64,000 nt of DNA from positions 62,001-126,000 of the forward strand of contig JAHBZZ010000002.1 in NCBI GenBank assembly GCA_019635215.1. Direction: 5' to 3'. Positions within the stretch are counted from its first letter, which is position 1; each line of letters begins with the position of its first letter. Under the pieces are notes generated by a model that worked only from the letters and a program-made list of their open reading frames with translations, ran no database searches and was not told the DNA's origin. The position numbers and the translations under genes were made by a program. The stretch comes from Nitrosomonas sp. (GTDB taxonomy: Bacteria; Pseudomonadota; Gammaproteobacteria; Burkholderiales; Nitrosomonadaceae). Below, piece by piece: positions 16,261-24,309 of the stretch.

Positions 16261-17769
16261 TCATTTCAAAACGCGCTTCACAGCATCCTTCCAGCCGGCG
16301 TAAAGTGCCTGCCTTTCAGATGCATCCATCACAGGCTCGTAGCGGCGCGCGCATGACCAGTTACCGGAAATATCGGCCAAATCCATAAAGATATTGCTTT
16401 GCAAGCCTGCAAGTGCAGCTGCGCCCCATGCGGTGCTTTCCATAACGGCCGGAACTTCGACGACCCGATCGATCATGTCGGCCAGGAATTGACAGACGAA
16501 TGTATTTCCCGCCATACCGCCATCAATACGCAACACACCATTTTTTTGCAACCAGCTTTCACTATCGCAGTCGGCCATCATTACATCTATCAAATCACGG
16601 CTCTGATAGCCTTGCGCTTCAAGCGCGGCGCGCACAATATGCGCGCGGTGACTCTCCCGGCTGAGTCCGGTAATGGCCGCACGTGCCTGCGGTTGCCAAT
16701 AAGGTGCCCCCAGTCCGGTAAACGCCGGAACAAAATAGACTTCATTATTATCCGGCACTGACAGTGTAATAGCCTCGCTTTGCGGCGCATCAGCGAGCAA
16801 TCCGAGATTATCGCGTAACCACTGGATCACTGTACCGGCGTTAAAAATAGAACCTTCAAATGCATAATGCGTATCTGCATTAATACAATACCCTATTGTT
16901 GTGATTAATTTGTTTCTGGAGGTTTTAAAATCCGACCCGATATTCATCAACGCAAAACATCCGGTACCGTAAGTCGCCTTGATCATGCCAGATTCAAAAC
17001 AGGCCTGACCAATCAGCGCAGCATGCTGATCGCCCGCCATCCCACCGATCGTGTAGGCTGCGCCCAACAAATCCGGTAAAGTCTGGCCAAAATCCGCAAC
17101 ATTGGCCTTGACATCCGGTAACAAGGCCGCAGGAATATTGAACAGCCTGATCAGATCATTATCCCACCGCTGATGTGTGATGTCATACAGCATGGTCCGG
17201 GAGGCATTGGTCATATCGGTTGCATGCACTTTCCCACCGGTCAAGCGCCAGAGCAGAAACGAATCGATTGTACCGAAAGCCAGATCACCGCTTTCCGCAC
17301 GTGATCTGGCATCTGGTACATGATCGAGTATCCAGGCAATCTTGGTTGCCGAAAAATAGGGATCGATCAGCAACCCTGTTTTTTCAGTAATACTTGACCC
17401 GTAACCCGCATTTTCCAGTTTCACACAGTCATCCGCCGTTCTGCGGTCCTGCCAGACAATCGCATTGTAAACAGGTTGTCCTGTTTTACGATCCCAGATC
17501 AGCGTCGTTTCACGCTGGTTCGCGATACCAATGGCAGCAATGGTTAATCCCTGTTGCTGTGCATCCTCGATTACTGCACGGCTTACCTGGAGCGTATCGT
17601 TCCAGATCGTTTCAGGTTGCTGCTCAACCCACCCCTTCCGCGGGCAAAGCAAAGCCAATGTTTTTTGTCTGACCGACAACAATTCACCTGTCTCGGAAAA
17701 CAGAATCGCGCGGGTGCTGGTGGTGCCCTGGTCAATGGCCAGGAGTGCAAAACGGGACTTCGATGTCAT
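16261..17769 (-). CDS. glpK: Glycerol kinase
   Basis: 502 residues, the same length as E. coli GlpK. The ATG at 17769 gives MTSKSRFALLAIDQGTTSTR; a GTG 11 codons earlier lies inside the upstream small gene and is less likely. FGGY-family landmarks: IGIANQRETTLIWD, NAIVWQDRRT, GLLIDPYFSATK, GTIDSFLLWRLTG, HATDMTNASRTML, MAGDQHAALIGQ, FVPAFTGLGAPYW and GGMAGN. It phosphorylates glycerol to glycerol-3-phosphate with ATP in the cytoplasm. No glpF, glpD or regulator is next to it. In a chemolithotroph it may recycle glycerol from lipids; that is inference. Confidence 0.95.
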   Translation of the reverse strand: MTSKSRFALLAIDQGTTSTRAILFSETGELLSVRQKTLALLCPRKGWVEQQPETIWNDTLQVSRAVIEDAQQQGLTIAAIGIANQRETTLIWDRKTGQPVYNAIVWQDRRTADDCVKLENAGYGSSITEKTGLLIDPYFSATKIAWILDHVPDARSRAESGDLAFGTIDSFLLWRLTGGKVHATDMTNASRTMLYDITHQRWDNDLIRLFNIPAALLPDVKANVADFGQTLPDLLGAAYTIGGMAGDQHAALIGQACFESGMIKATYGTGCFALMNIGSDFKTSRNKLITTIGYCINADTHYAFEGSIFNAGTVIQWLRDNLGLLADAPQSEAITLSVPDNNEVYFVPAFTGLGAPYWQPQARAAITGLSRESHRAHIVRAALEAQGYQSRDLIDVMMADCDSESWLQKNGVLRIDGGMAGNTFVCQFLADMIDRVVEVPAVMESTAWGAAALAGLQSNIFMDLADISGNWSCARRYEPVMDASERQALYAGWKDAVKRVLK

Positions 17770-17779
17770 CGATTTTGTG

Positions 17780-17977
17780 TCAATCAGATTTCTTATCCAC
17801 ACCCGACATCAGAAATTTGACCAATAACGCAATACAGAAAGGAAGCGCGCTGATTGCCGTGATCATATAGTGCTCCGCCGTGAATTGATCGCCATCGTCA
17901 ATAATAATGTAACCGAAAAATACCGTAATTGGTGTTAATAGCGCGAGTATCTGTATTAATAAAAAGAAACGTTTCAT
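17780..17977 (-). CDS. Small two-helix membrane protein
   Basis: 65 residues: MKRFFLLIQILALLTPITVF starts the first hydrophobic helix (~4-25), an acidic loop IIDDGDQF follows, and a second helix spans ~40-60, ending with a charged tail. aggaaa lies 8 bases before the ATG. It ends 10 bases before the glpK start and is probably cotranscribed with it. I recognise no family. It might be a membrane-inserted accessory protein, but nothing in the sequence shows a role. Confidence 0.55.
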   Translation of the reverse strand: MKRFFLLIQILALLTPITVFFGYIIIDDGDQFTAEHYMITAISALPFCIALLVKFLMSGVDKKSD

Positions 17978-18166
17978 ATTCTAGTTTTCCTGTATCGTTC
18001 GAGCCAAGTCTTCCGATTCATCGAATCGGATCGAAGCTTCACACTTGTCTCATCGTGTAAGGCAGATATATCACTGATTCGTTCTGTCGTTATCATCCTT
18101 TTAGCCACAAGTCGATTGATAACCGGGTTAAAATAGCAGGTGCTTTTATCCCGTAATAAACCACTC

Positions 18167-18484
18167 ATGACACATGCTATTCTGATCATTACCAATTTCC
18201 CGGATAACAAAAGCGCATCGGCGCTGGCCCAGGAATTGGTTGACACGCGTCTTGCGGCGTGCGTCAATATCCTGCCGCCGTGCATATCGGTTTATCGCTG
18301 GCAGGACAAAACGGAATCAGCAGAAGAATTGCCGGTTTTTATTAAAACCCAGCAAAAGCATTATAACCATGTTGAGCAGATCATCAATGCCATGCATCCC
18401 TATGAACTACCGGAAATCATCGTTGTCCCTGTAACAGGTGGATTGCCCGCTTATCTGCACTGGATAATTCATGAAACGACATGA
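18167..18484 (+). CDS. cutA: CutA1 divalent-cation tolerance protein
   Basis: 105 residues from the ATG at 18167. Landmarks: NFPDNKSASALAQELVDTRL, AACVNILPP, SVYRWQDKTE and the end HPYELPEIIVVPV with LPAYLHWI. These match the trimeric CutA1 fold. The protein is found from bacteria to plants and binds copper in vitro; its exact role is unsettled. dsbD follows 86 bases downstream, the same order as cutA-dsbD in E. coli, so shared transcription is likely. Confidence 0.93.
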   Translation: MTHAILIITNFPDNKSASALAQELVDTRLAACVNILPPCISVYRWQDKTESAEELPVFIKTQQKHYNHVEQIINAMHPYELPEIIVVPVTGGLPAYLHWIIHETT

Positions 18485-18570
18485 TCAATTATTCATCTAA
18501 CCGAGAGCAAGAGACAAAAAAGCATAACATCAGATGATTTCTTTACTCATTCAGTTATAAAAAACACATT

Positions 18571-20511
18571 ATGCATCTATTTCCAATCCTCTTATTGCTG
18601 CTTTCTTTCACAAGCTCACCTGCTGTTGCGCAAGAAGGGGGCTTCAGCTTATTTTCCAAACTACAGGAATTGGGCATCAACCTGGGTCAGCACAACCAGC
18701 AGGAACTGTTACCACCGGACGAAGCTTTCAAAATATCGGTCGACGTCCGGGATGCGAACACGTTGATTGCGAAATTTACACCGGCTAAAAATTACTACCT
18801 CTATCGTGACAAAATCGCTTTCGAACCGCAAGATTCAGACACCTTTATCGAAAAAATAGCATTACCCAAAGGGAAAATGAAGGAAGATCTGACGTTCGGC
18901 TATGTCGAGGTCTATTATGAGCCTTTCCAGGCCATTATTTCGTTAAAACGTGAGGCACCCGCTCCGGAACAGCCTTTGACACTCGCGGCAACTTATCAGG
19001 GCTGTAATGAACCGGTCGGCGTCTGTTATGCGCCGATTAAAAAAGATGTCAATCTGACTTTGCCGGCGCTGAAAGCCATTGATGCAGTCGCCAATGCTGT
19101 CAGCAGTCCCGCGGCGGCGGCTCCGTATGACGCTGCTGCCGATCTCTTTCAATTGCCGTCGCGGCGTACGCCTGTAATCGAAACCGAAGCCTATAAAATC
19201 GACCGTATGTTCGATACCGGTAATTACTGGCTGATTCTAAGCGGTTTTTTCGGTATCGGCTTATTGCTCGCATTCACGCCCTGCGTTTTTCCTATGTTTC
19301 CGATCCTCTCCGGCATTATTGCCAGAAAAGGCAAATATTTGACTAAAAAACACGGGTTCATACTGGCGCTGGCGTATGTGCTTGGAATGGCGATTACATA
19401 TGCCATTGCCGGTGTAGCTGCCGGATTATCCGGTGCAATGTTATCTGCTGCACTGCAAAATGCCTGGGTATTGGGCACATTCGCACTCATTTTTGTAGTG
19501 CTGTCGCTATCCATGTTCGGATTTTATGATTTACAGATACCCGGCAGTATTCAAAGCAAACTTTCCGAAGAGGCCGGACATTTGAAAGGCGGTCAATTAA
19601 CGGGTGTATTTGGCATGGGCGCGTTATCCGCCCTGATCGTCGGTCCCTGTGTCGCCGCACCGCTCGCAGGAGCCCTGCTGTACATCAGTCAGACCCGTGA
19701 CGTCATACTCGGTGGCTCGGCATTGTTCGTTATGGCACTTGGCATGGGCATGCCGCTGTTATTGCTGGGCACGTCAGCCGGCGCTTTGCTGCCCAAAGCA
19801 GGCCCCTGGATGGAAGCAATCAAACAGTTTTTCGGTGTATTGCTGTTAGCCGTAGCTATCTGGCTCATTTCTCCAGTGATTAACGAAGTCGTGCATATGC
19901 TGTTATGGGCGACATTGCTGATTATTTCGGCCATTTACCTGCACGCCATCGATCCTTTGCCGGAACGTGCTTCAGGCTACCTCAAATTTCTCAAGGGTGT
20001 AGGCGTCATTGCTTTGTTGGTCGGTGTTGCGCTACTGATCGGTGTTCTTTCAGGCAGCCGCGACGTACTGCAGCCTTTGTCAACATTCAATATTGCAGCA
20101 TCCGACACCTCGAGCGGCGGTGGTATGGCTTATAATACAGCAGGCCATATTCCCTTCGAACGTGTCAGAACCATTGCCGAACTTGACGGACGCATCAATC
20201 AGGCCATCAATAACAATCAATATGTCATGGTCGATTTTTATGCGGATTGGTGCATCTCATGCAAGGAAATGGAGCGTTTCACACTCTCGGACGATAAAGT
20301 CAAAGCCAGACTTAAGGACGTTGTCTTATTGCAGATCGATGTCACCCATGGAACAATCGATGATATGGCGCTATTGAAACGTTTCAATCTCTTTGGGCCA
20401 CCCGGTATTCTGTTTATTGATCGTCAAGGTAACGAAATTCCGGACATACGGGTCATCGGTTTTTTAAATAAAACGGATTTTCTGATCGTGTTAAATGCGG
20501 TGCTGATTTAA
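18571..20511 (+). CDS. dsbD: Thiol:disulfide interchange protein DsbD
   Basis: 646 residues. A signal peptide (1-20) leads to the periplasmic alpha domain with the redox pair C145/C152 in GCNEPVGVC. The central eight-helix beta domain carries C238 (FTPCVFPMFP) and C360 (VGPCVAAPLAG). The C-terminal thioredoxin-like gamma domain has C561-I-S-C564 in DWCISCKEM. Electrons pass from cytoplasmic thioredoxin across the membrane to periplasmic partners, for disulfide isomerisation and cytochrome c maturation. The TlpA-like gene 49 bases downstream is a plausible electron acceptor. All six key cysteines are present. Confidence 0.95.
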   Translation: MHLFPILLLLLSFTSSPAVAQEGGFSLFSKLQELGINLGQHNQQELLPPDEAFKISVDVRDANTLIAKFTPAKNYYLYRDKIAFEPQDSDTFIEKIALPKGKMKEDLTFGYVEVYYEPFQAIISLKREAPAPEQPLTLAATYQGCNEPVGVCYAPIKKDVNLTLPALKAIDAVANAVSSPAAAAPYDAAADLFQLPSRRTPVIETEAYKIDRMFDTGNYWLILSGFFGIGLLLAFTPCVFPMFPILSGIIARKGKYLTKKHGFILALAYVLGMAITYAIAGVAAGLSGAMLSAALQNAWVLGTFALIFVVLSLSMFGFYDLQIPGSIQSKLSEEAGHLKGGQLTGVFGMGALSALIVGPCVAAPLAGALLYISQTRDVILGGSALFVMALGMGMPLLLLGTSAGALLPKAGPWMEAIKQFFGVLLLAVAIWLISPVINEVVHMLLWATLLIISAIYLHAIDPLPERASGYLKFLKGVGVIALLVGVALLIGVLSGSRDVLQPLSTFNIAASDTSSGGGMAYNTAGHIPFERVRTIAELDGRINQAINNNQYVMVDFYADWCISCKEMERFTLSDDKVKARLKDVVLLQIDVTHGTIDDMALLKRFNLFGPPGILFIDRQGNEIPDIRVIGFLNKTDFLIVLNAVLI

Positions 20512-20560
20512 TCACTATTTTCCCTCATTCATAAAACACTCTGTTCTAAAAGGTTTCTTT

Positions 20561-21154
20561 ATGTCCAGACTCAGTCAAATTATTTTATTTTGCGCCGCGG
20601 CTATCATCGCATTAAGTGCAGGTGCATGGTTTCGCGCCAATTTCATGGATGGTCCGCAACCACCGTTGCCGGAGGAAATAAACAAACAAGGCGCGCAGGC
20701 TATTTTGTCGGCAAATCTGCCGGATATTGAAGGTAATATTCAGACTGTATCCCAGTGGCAAGGCAATGTCATCGTTGTCAATTTCTGGGCGACCTGGTGT
20801 ACGCCCTGCCGGGAAGAAATTCCTGAATTCATCGATATGCAGAACAAATTCAGGGAACAAGGGCTGATATTTATCGGTATTGCTATAGATCGTGAAGACA
20901 AGGTTATCGCTTACAGCAAGGAATTCGGTATTAATTATCCGGTTCTCATCGGCGGGCTTGAGGGCATGACGTTTGCCGAGGCTGCCGGCAACCAGATGTC
21001 AGTGTTGCCTTATACCGTGGTCTTCGACCGGCAGGGCAAGATTGCTGAAACCTTCTTAGGCCGCGTTCACCAGCGAGCCCTGGAGAAAACAGTTGTCCCT
21101 TTACTACAGCAACCGCCGGAGCCATTGCCGGTCGCACAGATTACGCCCGAGTGA
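20561..21154 (+). CDS. TlpA/ResA-type membrane-anchored thioredoxin
   Basis: 197 residues with an N-terminal membrane anchor or signal (residues ~5-25, IILFCAAAIIALSAGAWF) and a thioredoxin-like domain. The active site is WCTPC in VVNFWATWCTPCREEIPEF, followed by IGIAIDREDKV. It is a periplasmic reductase, probably reduced by DsbD encoded directly upstream, working in cytochrome c haem-ligation or copper-site assembly. The C-terminal tail is proline-rich (PPEPLPVAQ). A perfect hairpin overlaps the stop codon. Confidence 0.88.
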   Translation: MSRLSQIILFCAAAIIALSAGAWFRANFMDGPQPPLPEEINKQGAQAILSANLPDIEGNIQTVSQWQGNVIVVNFWATWCTPCREEIPEFIDMQNKFREQGLIFIGIAIDREDKVIAYSKEFGINYPVLIGGLEGMTFAEAAGNQMSVLPYTVVFDRQGKIAETFLGRVHQRALEKTVVPLLQQPPEPLPVAQITPE

Positions 21155-21176
21155 TCAGCCTTAATCGGCTGATCAC
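21151..21176 (+). terminator. Perfect hairpin over the tlpA-like stop codon
   Basis: gtgatcagcc (21151-21160) pairs perfectly with ggctgatcac (21167-21176) around a 6-base loop. It includes the TGA stop. No T-run follows, so it is not a classic intrinsic terminator; it may stabilise the mRNA 3' end or attenuate transcription before the DUF2784 gene. Confidence 0.45.
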
Positions 21177-21235
21177 GAAACACGACATGCGATTGACTGA
21201 ATCACGAGAATAAAACACATGCAGGTATAGTTCCT

Positions 21236-21613
21236 ATGATGGCGGCCGATGTGGTTCTATTGATACATTTATCATACGTACTGTTTGTTGTCGGCAGCCT
21301 ACCTTTAATATGGGTCGGCGCTATACTGAAATGGCCGCTTGTCGGCAATCCGTGGTTCCGCTATCTGCATGTAGCGGCTATTCTGTTCGTCGTCGCAGAA
21401 TCTCTGCTCGGCATTGCCTGTCCGCTGACCATACTCGAAAACAACCTGCGCGCATTAGAAACCGATCGTAGCTTTATTCAACACTGGGTACATAAAATTC
21501 TGTTCTACCATTTGCCGGAATATGTTTTTACCTTGATTTATATTGCTTTTGCCGCACTGGTCGCAGCCACATTCAAATGGGTGCCTGTTAGAAAACGATC
21601 ACTAAAAAGCTGA
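21236..21613 (+). CDS. DUF2784 family inner-membrane protein
   Basis: 125 residues with about four hydrophobic helices. The family signature is LIHLSYVLFVVGS near the start, then HVAAILFVVAESLLGIACPL with TILEN-x-LR, and a C-terminal helix ending in KRSLKS. Function is not known; the family is common in aerobic proteobacteria. It is 81 bases behind the TlpA-like gene on the same strand and converges on ttcA. Confidence 0.8.
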   Translation: MMAADVVLLIHLSYVLFVVGSLPLIWVGAILKWPLVGNPWFRYLHVAAILFVVAESLLGIACPLTILENNLRALETDRSFIQHWVHKILFYHLPEYVFTLIYIAFAALVAATFKWVPVRKRSLKS

Positions 21614-21620
21614 CATTAAA

Positions 21621-22535
21621 TTAACATGAGTCATTGCTCAATTCCGCATGATGCTTTTCATCCAATAATGACGGAATTAATTCTTCAATTAATGGTTCAA
21701 ACGTCTCTTCATCAAATGCAATGTCGCCATCGGCGAATGGATTATCTTGCGTTCTCAACCCCTTAAAATCAAAACGCCTTGTATCGGCCAGATGCGAAAG
21801 CTGTACATGCTGCAGCGCCCGAAACATGGTTTCAAGCCTGCCGGGAAATTGCTTATCCCATTGCCACAACATCTCCTTGATTACCTGACGTTGCAGATTG
21901 GGTTGTGATCCACACAAATTACATGGAATAATCGGAAAATCAGCGACTTGCGCATAAGCGGCGATGTCTTTTTCCTTACAATAAGCCAATGGCCGGATCA
22001 CAATATGATGACCATCATCGCTAACCAATTTAGGCGGCATAGCTTTGAGCTTGCCGCCATAAAACATATTCAGGAAAAGCGTCTCGAGCATGTCGTCGCG
22101 ATGATGGCCGAGCGCAATTTTGGTCGCACCCAATTCACCGGCCATGCGGTACAGTACGCCGCGGCGCAATCGTGAACACAGGCTGCAGGTTGTCTTTCCA
22201 TCTGCAATAACACGCTTAACAACACTGTAAGTATCCTGTTCCACGACACGGAACGGCACACCGATTTGACTCAAGTAATTCGGCAGTACTTCAACCGGGA
22301 ACCCGGGTTGTTTCTGATCAAGATTAACCGCGACAAGCTCAAACCGTAGTGGCGCATGTGCTTGCAAATTCAACAGAATATCCAGCAGCGTGTAACTGTC
22401 CTTGCCCCCCGACAGGCAAACCATGACAAGGTCACCGTCTTCAATCATCGTGTAGTCGGCTATTGCCGTGCCAACCAGACGGCGCAATTTCTTATGCAGT
22501 TTATTCGTGTTATAACGTACTTTATTATGTCGCAT
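21621..22535 (-). CDS. ttcA: tRNA 2-thiocytidine(32) synthetase TtcA
   Basis: 304 residues from the ATG at 22535. A TTG start 14 codons earlier is possible but weaker. The PP-loop ATP motif is [12 protein letters not shown]. Two cysteine pairs, CSLC-x-RLRRG and [12 protein letters not shown], bind the Fe-S cluster. [20 protein letters not shown] is the family core. The enzyme adds sulfur to cytidine 32 of some tRNAs, using ATP and a [4Fe-4S] cluster. It is a single gene, divergent from the copper operon. Confidence 0.95.
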   Translation of the reverse strand: MRHNKVRYNTNKLHKKLRRLVGTAIADYTMIEDGDLVMVCLSGGKDSYTLLDILLNLQAHAPLRFELVAVNLDQKQPGFPVEVLPNYLSQIGVPFRVVEQDTYSVVKRVIADGKTTCSLCSRLRRGVLYRMAGELGATKIALGHHRDDMLETLFLNMFYGGKLKAMPPKLVSDDGHHIVIRPLAYCKEKDIAAYAQVADFPIIPCNLCGSQPNLQRQVIKEMLWQWDKQFPGRLETMFRALQHVQLSHLADTRRFDFKGLRTQDNPFADGDIAFDEETFEPLIEELIPSLLDEKHHAELSNDSC

Positions 22536-22691
22536 CTGTGAAAAATGAATTCTGAAAAGGTGTTGTATAATGGACAAATCAATGCGAACGATTTAGCATG
22601 ATTGCATTCTAATGGTTCATTAAGTGCGCGGTAAATATTACAAACTGACAGATCAGCAAAAGCTCCCGATTTTTAGAAATCCAATCATGCA

Positions 22692-23159
22692 ATGATGACT
22701 CTACTCAGAAAGATTATACCATTGGCGGCATTTTTGATGCTTTTATCCACGATCTGCATGGCTTCGCCAGTCAATGCGGGCAATAGCAGTTCGACAGGAA
22801 AACCCGGTATCGCCCGTGAAGTGTCGCGGGATATCAAAGTGACGCAAGTGGATAATATGTTTTTGCCGAATGAAATCCAGGTTACAGAAGGTGAAACCGT
22901 TAGGCTTATCGTCATAAACAAAGGGGGTCATCAACATGAAATGCTCATCGGCACTATGGAAGATCTGAGAAAAGCCGCCAAAATGAGGCGCAACCATCCT
23001 GATGAAAATCCTACAGAAGCCGGTATGATCAGACTCCAGCCTGATGAACAAGATGAAATTATCTGGACGTTTGATCAACCTGGAGAAGTTGATTTTGCCT
23101 GTCCTTTACCAGGCCATTTCAAAGCGATGCGTGGAAAAATTTATGTGGAGAAAAAATGA
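22692..23159 (+). CDS. Periplasmic cupredoxin (type 1 copper protein)
   Basis: 155 residues with a signal peptide of ~29 residues. The mature cupredoxin fold has candidate copper ligands H80 or H82 (GGHQHEMLIG), then C137, H142 and M146 (FACPLPGHFKAM), the complete His-Cys-His-Met set of a blue copper site. A Met/His-containing insert (residues ~88-112) separates the two parts. The stop overlaps the ATG of the next gene by 4 bases, so translation is coupled. With a DUF411 protein and a lipoprotein cytochrome c it forms an operon that probably handles periplasmic copper, like CopI-type proteins. Two adjacent ATGs occur at the start. Confidence 0.85.
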   Translation: MMTLLRKIIPLAAFLMLLSTICMASPVNAGNSSSTGKPGIAREVSRDIKVTQVDNMFLPNEIQVTEGETVRLIVINKGGHQHEMLIGTMEDLRKAAKMRRNHPDENPTEAGMIRLQPDEQDEIIWTFDQPGEVDFACPLPGHFKAMRGKIYVEKK

Positions 23160-23710
23160 AGAAACAGATACATACCTTACTGACTGGCATTATTTTAAGC
23201 GTGGGTTTATCAGGAATTTCCCCGCAAGTCATGGCAACAACCACTGTTGAAGTCTATAAAAGCCCGACCTGTGGTTGCTGCGGAAAATGGGTCGATCACA
23301 TGAAAGCACATGGTTTCACCGTTATCACCAAAGATGTCGGTAACCAGGAGATCCGCAAAAAAGTCGGCATGTCCGAATCTTTGGGTTCCTGCCATACGGC
23401 CCTGGTAAACGGGTATGTTATGGAAGGCCATATACCCGCACCAGATATCATCCGTTTCCTCAAAGAAAAACCCGATGCCCTTGGATTAGCCGTGCCGGAT
23501 ATGCCGCATGGTTCACCCGGCATGGAAGGACAGCGCGTCGATCCGTATAATGTCCTTAAAGTGAATGCACCCGGTCAATTGCGCAGAGATACCGAAATCT
23601 ACAGCCGGCACAATGTTCCTCAGGCCCAAAAGAACGTTCCGCCCGCACCACCAACCACAACTGGCAATGAACCCGAAAGTGACCTGTCGATCATGCGCCT
23701 GAGAAATTAG
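23156..23710 (+). CDS. DUF411 periplasmic metal-binding protein
   Basis: 184 residues. The signal peptide ends near SPQVMA (residue ~27). The core has VYKSPTCGCCGKWVDHMKAH with C39, C41 and C42, a later C79 in SLGSCHTALV, and GHIPAPDI, the DUF411 signature. A Pro/His/Met-containing tail follows (DMPHGSPGME). DUF411 genes are recurrent members of copper-resistance clusters and a metal-binding role is proposed. It overlaps the cupredoxin gene by 4 bases and lies 12 bases before the cytochrome gene. Confidence 0.88.
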   Translation: MKKQIHTLLTGIILSVGLSGISPQVMATTTVEVYKSPTCGCCGKWVDHMKAHGFTVITKDVGNQEIRKKVGMSESLGSCHTALVNGYVMEGHIPAPDIIRFLKEKPDALGLAVPDMPHGSPGMEGQRVDPYNVLKVNAPGQLRRDTEIYSRHNVPQAQKNVPPAPPTTTGNEPESDLSIMRLRN

Positions 23711-23722
23711 CATCCGCGCACC

Positions 23723-24196
23723 ATGCCGATTCGTTATTTATTGCTATTGCTGTTAAGCGGTGCGTTGCTTTTTTCCGGCTGCAATGGCAGTCAGCAATCC
23801 GGACCACGTTCATTGAGCGACATTTTAAATCTGAATTCCGGACGTGTTGAACGGAATTTTGATCCCGTTCAGATTCAACGTGGTTCAGATACATTCCACA
23901 CACACTGTGCAGGTTGTCACGGTGAAAATGCCGTCGGTACGCCGGATTGGCGCACCCCTAATCCGGACGGTCGGTTTCCTCCGCCCCCGCTGAACGGTAC
24001 AGCGCATGACTGGCATCATTCAACCGCAGTACTCAAGAAAACCATTCTCAAAGGCGGCCCTCCTGAAATCAGTGCAATGCCCGCATGGGAAGGCATACTG
24101 ACGGAGCAACAGGTTGACGATATCGTAGTATGGATCAAATCACTGTGGTCCGATGAGATCTATGCGATGTGGTATCATAATTTTGAAGACAGGTAA
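23723..24196 (+). CDS. Lipoprotein c-type cytochrome
   Basis: 157 residues. The lipobox LLFSGC puts the lipid-modified Cys at residue 20, anchoring the protein to a membrane facing the periplasm. One haem site, C62-AG-C65-H66 in HTHCAGCHGENA. The probable axial Met is in EISAMPAWEG, followed by the class I tail LTEQQVDDIVVWIKSLW. It is the last gene of the cupredoxin-DUF411 operon and may exchange electrons with the cupredoxin. Copy B of the dispersed repeat begins at the very next base after its TAA. Confidence 0.9.
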   Translation: MPIRYLLLLLLSGALLFSGCNGSQQSGPRSLSDILNLNSGRVERNFDPVQIQRGSDTFHTHCAGCHGENAVGTPDWRTPNPDGRFPPPPLNGTAHDWHHSTAVLKKTILKGGPPEISAMPAWEGILTEQQVDDIVVWIKSLWSDEIYAMWYHNFEDR

Positions 24197-24269
24197 TAGA
24201 ACCCGTTTAAGATCTCACTGAAGAGCGCATTACTGCGTTAAAATTGAACTCAAAATGTTCACATACTTC
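24197..24269 (+). repeat. Dispersed repeat, copy B
   Basis: Blocks in order: tagaacccgtttaagat, then ctcactgaagagcgcattac, then gcgttaaaattgaactcaaa and atgttcacatacttc. It starts directly after the cytochrome stop codon and runs to within about 40 bases of the guaD start. It agrees with copy C to the end of the acatacttc block and with copy A over the first ~55 bases. Confidence 0.8.
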
Positions 24270-24309
24270 AACAGCAAAGACTGTTCTAAATAACAGTGTA
24301 AAGTCTCCC

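Noticed and set aside
17974-18285. Minus-strand frame overlapping cutA whose stop overlaps the start of the small membrane protein gene (ATGA)
   Set aside because: Most of it lies antisense to the clear cutA gene and its residues resemble no family. The ATGA overlap alone is not enough. A shorter start inside the gap would leave a 15-residue peptide at most.
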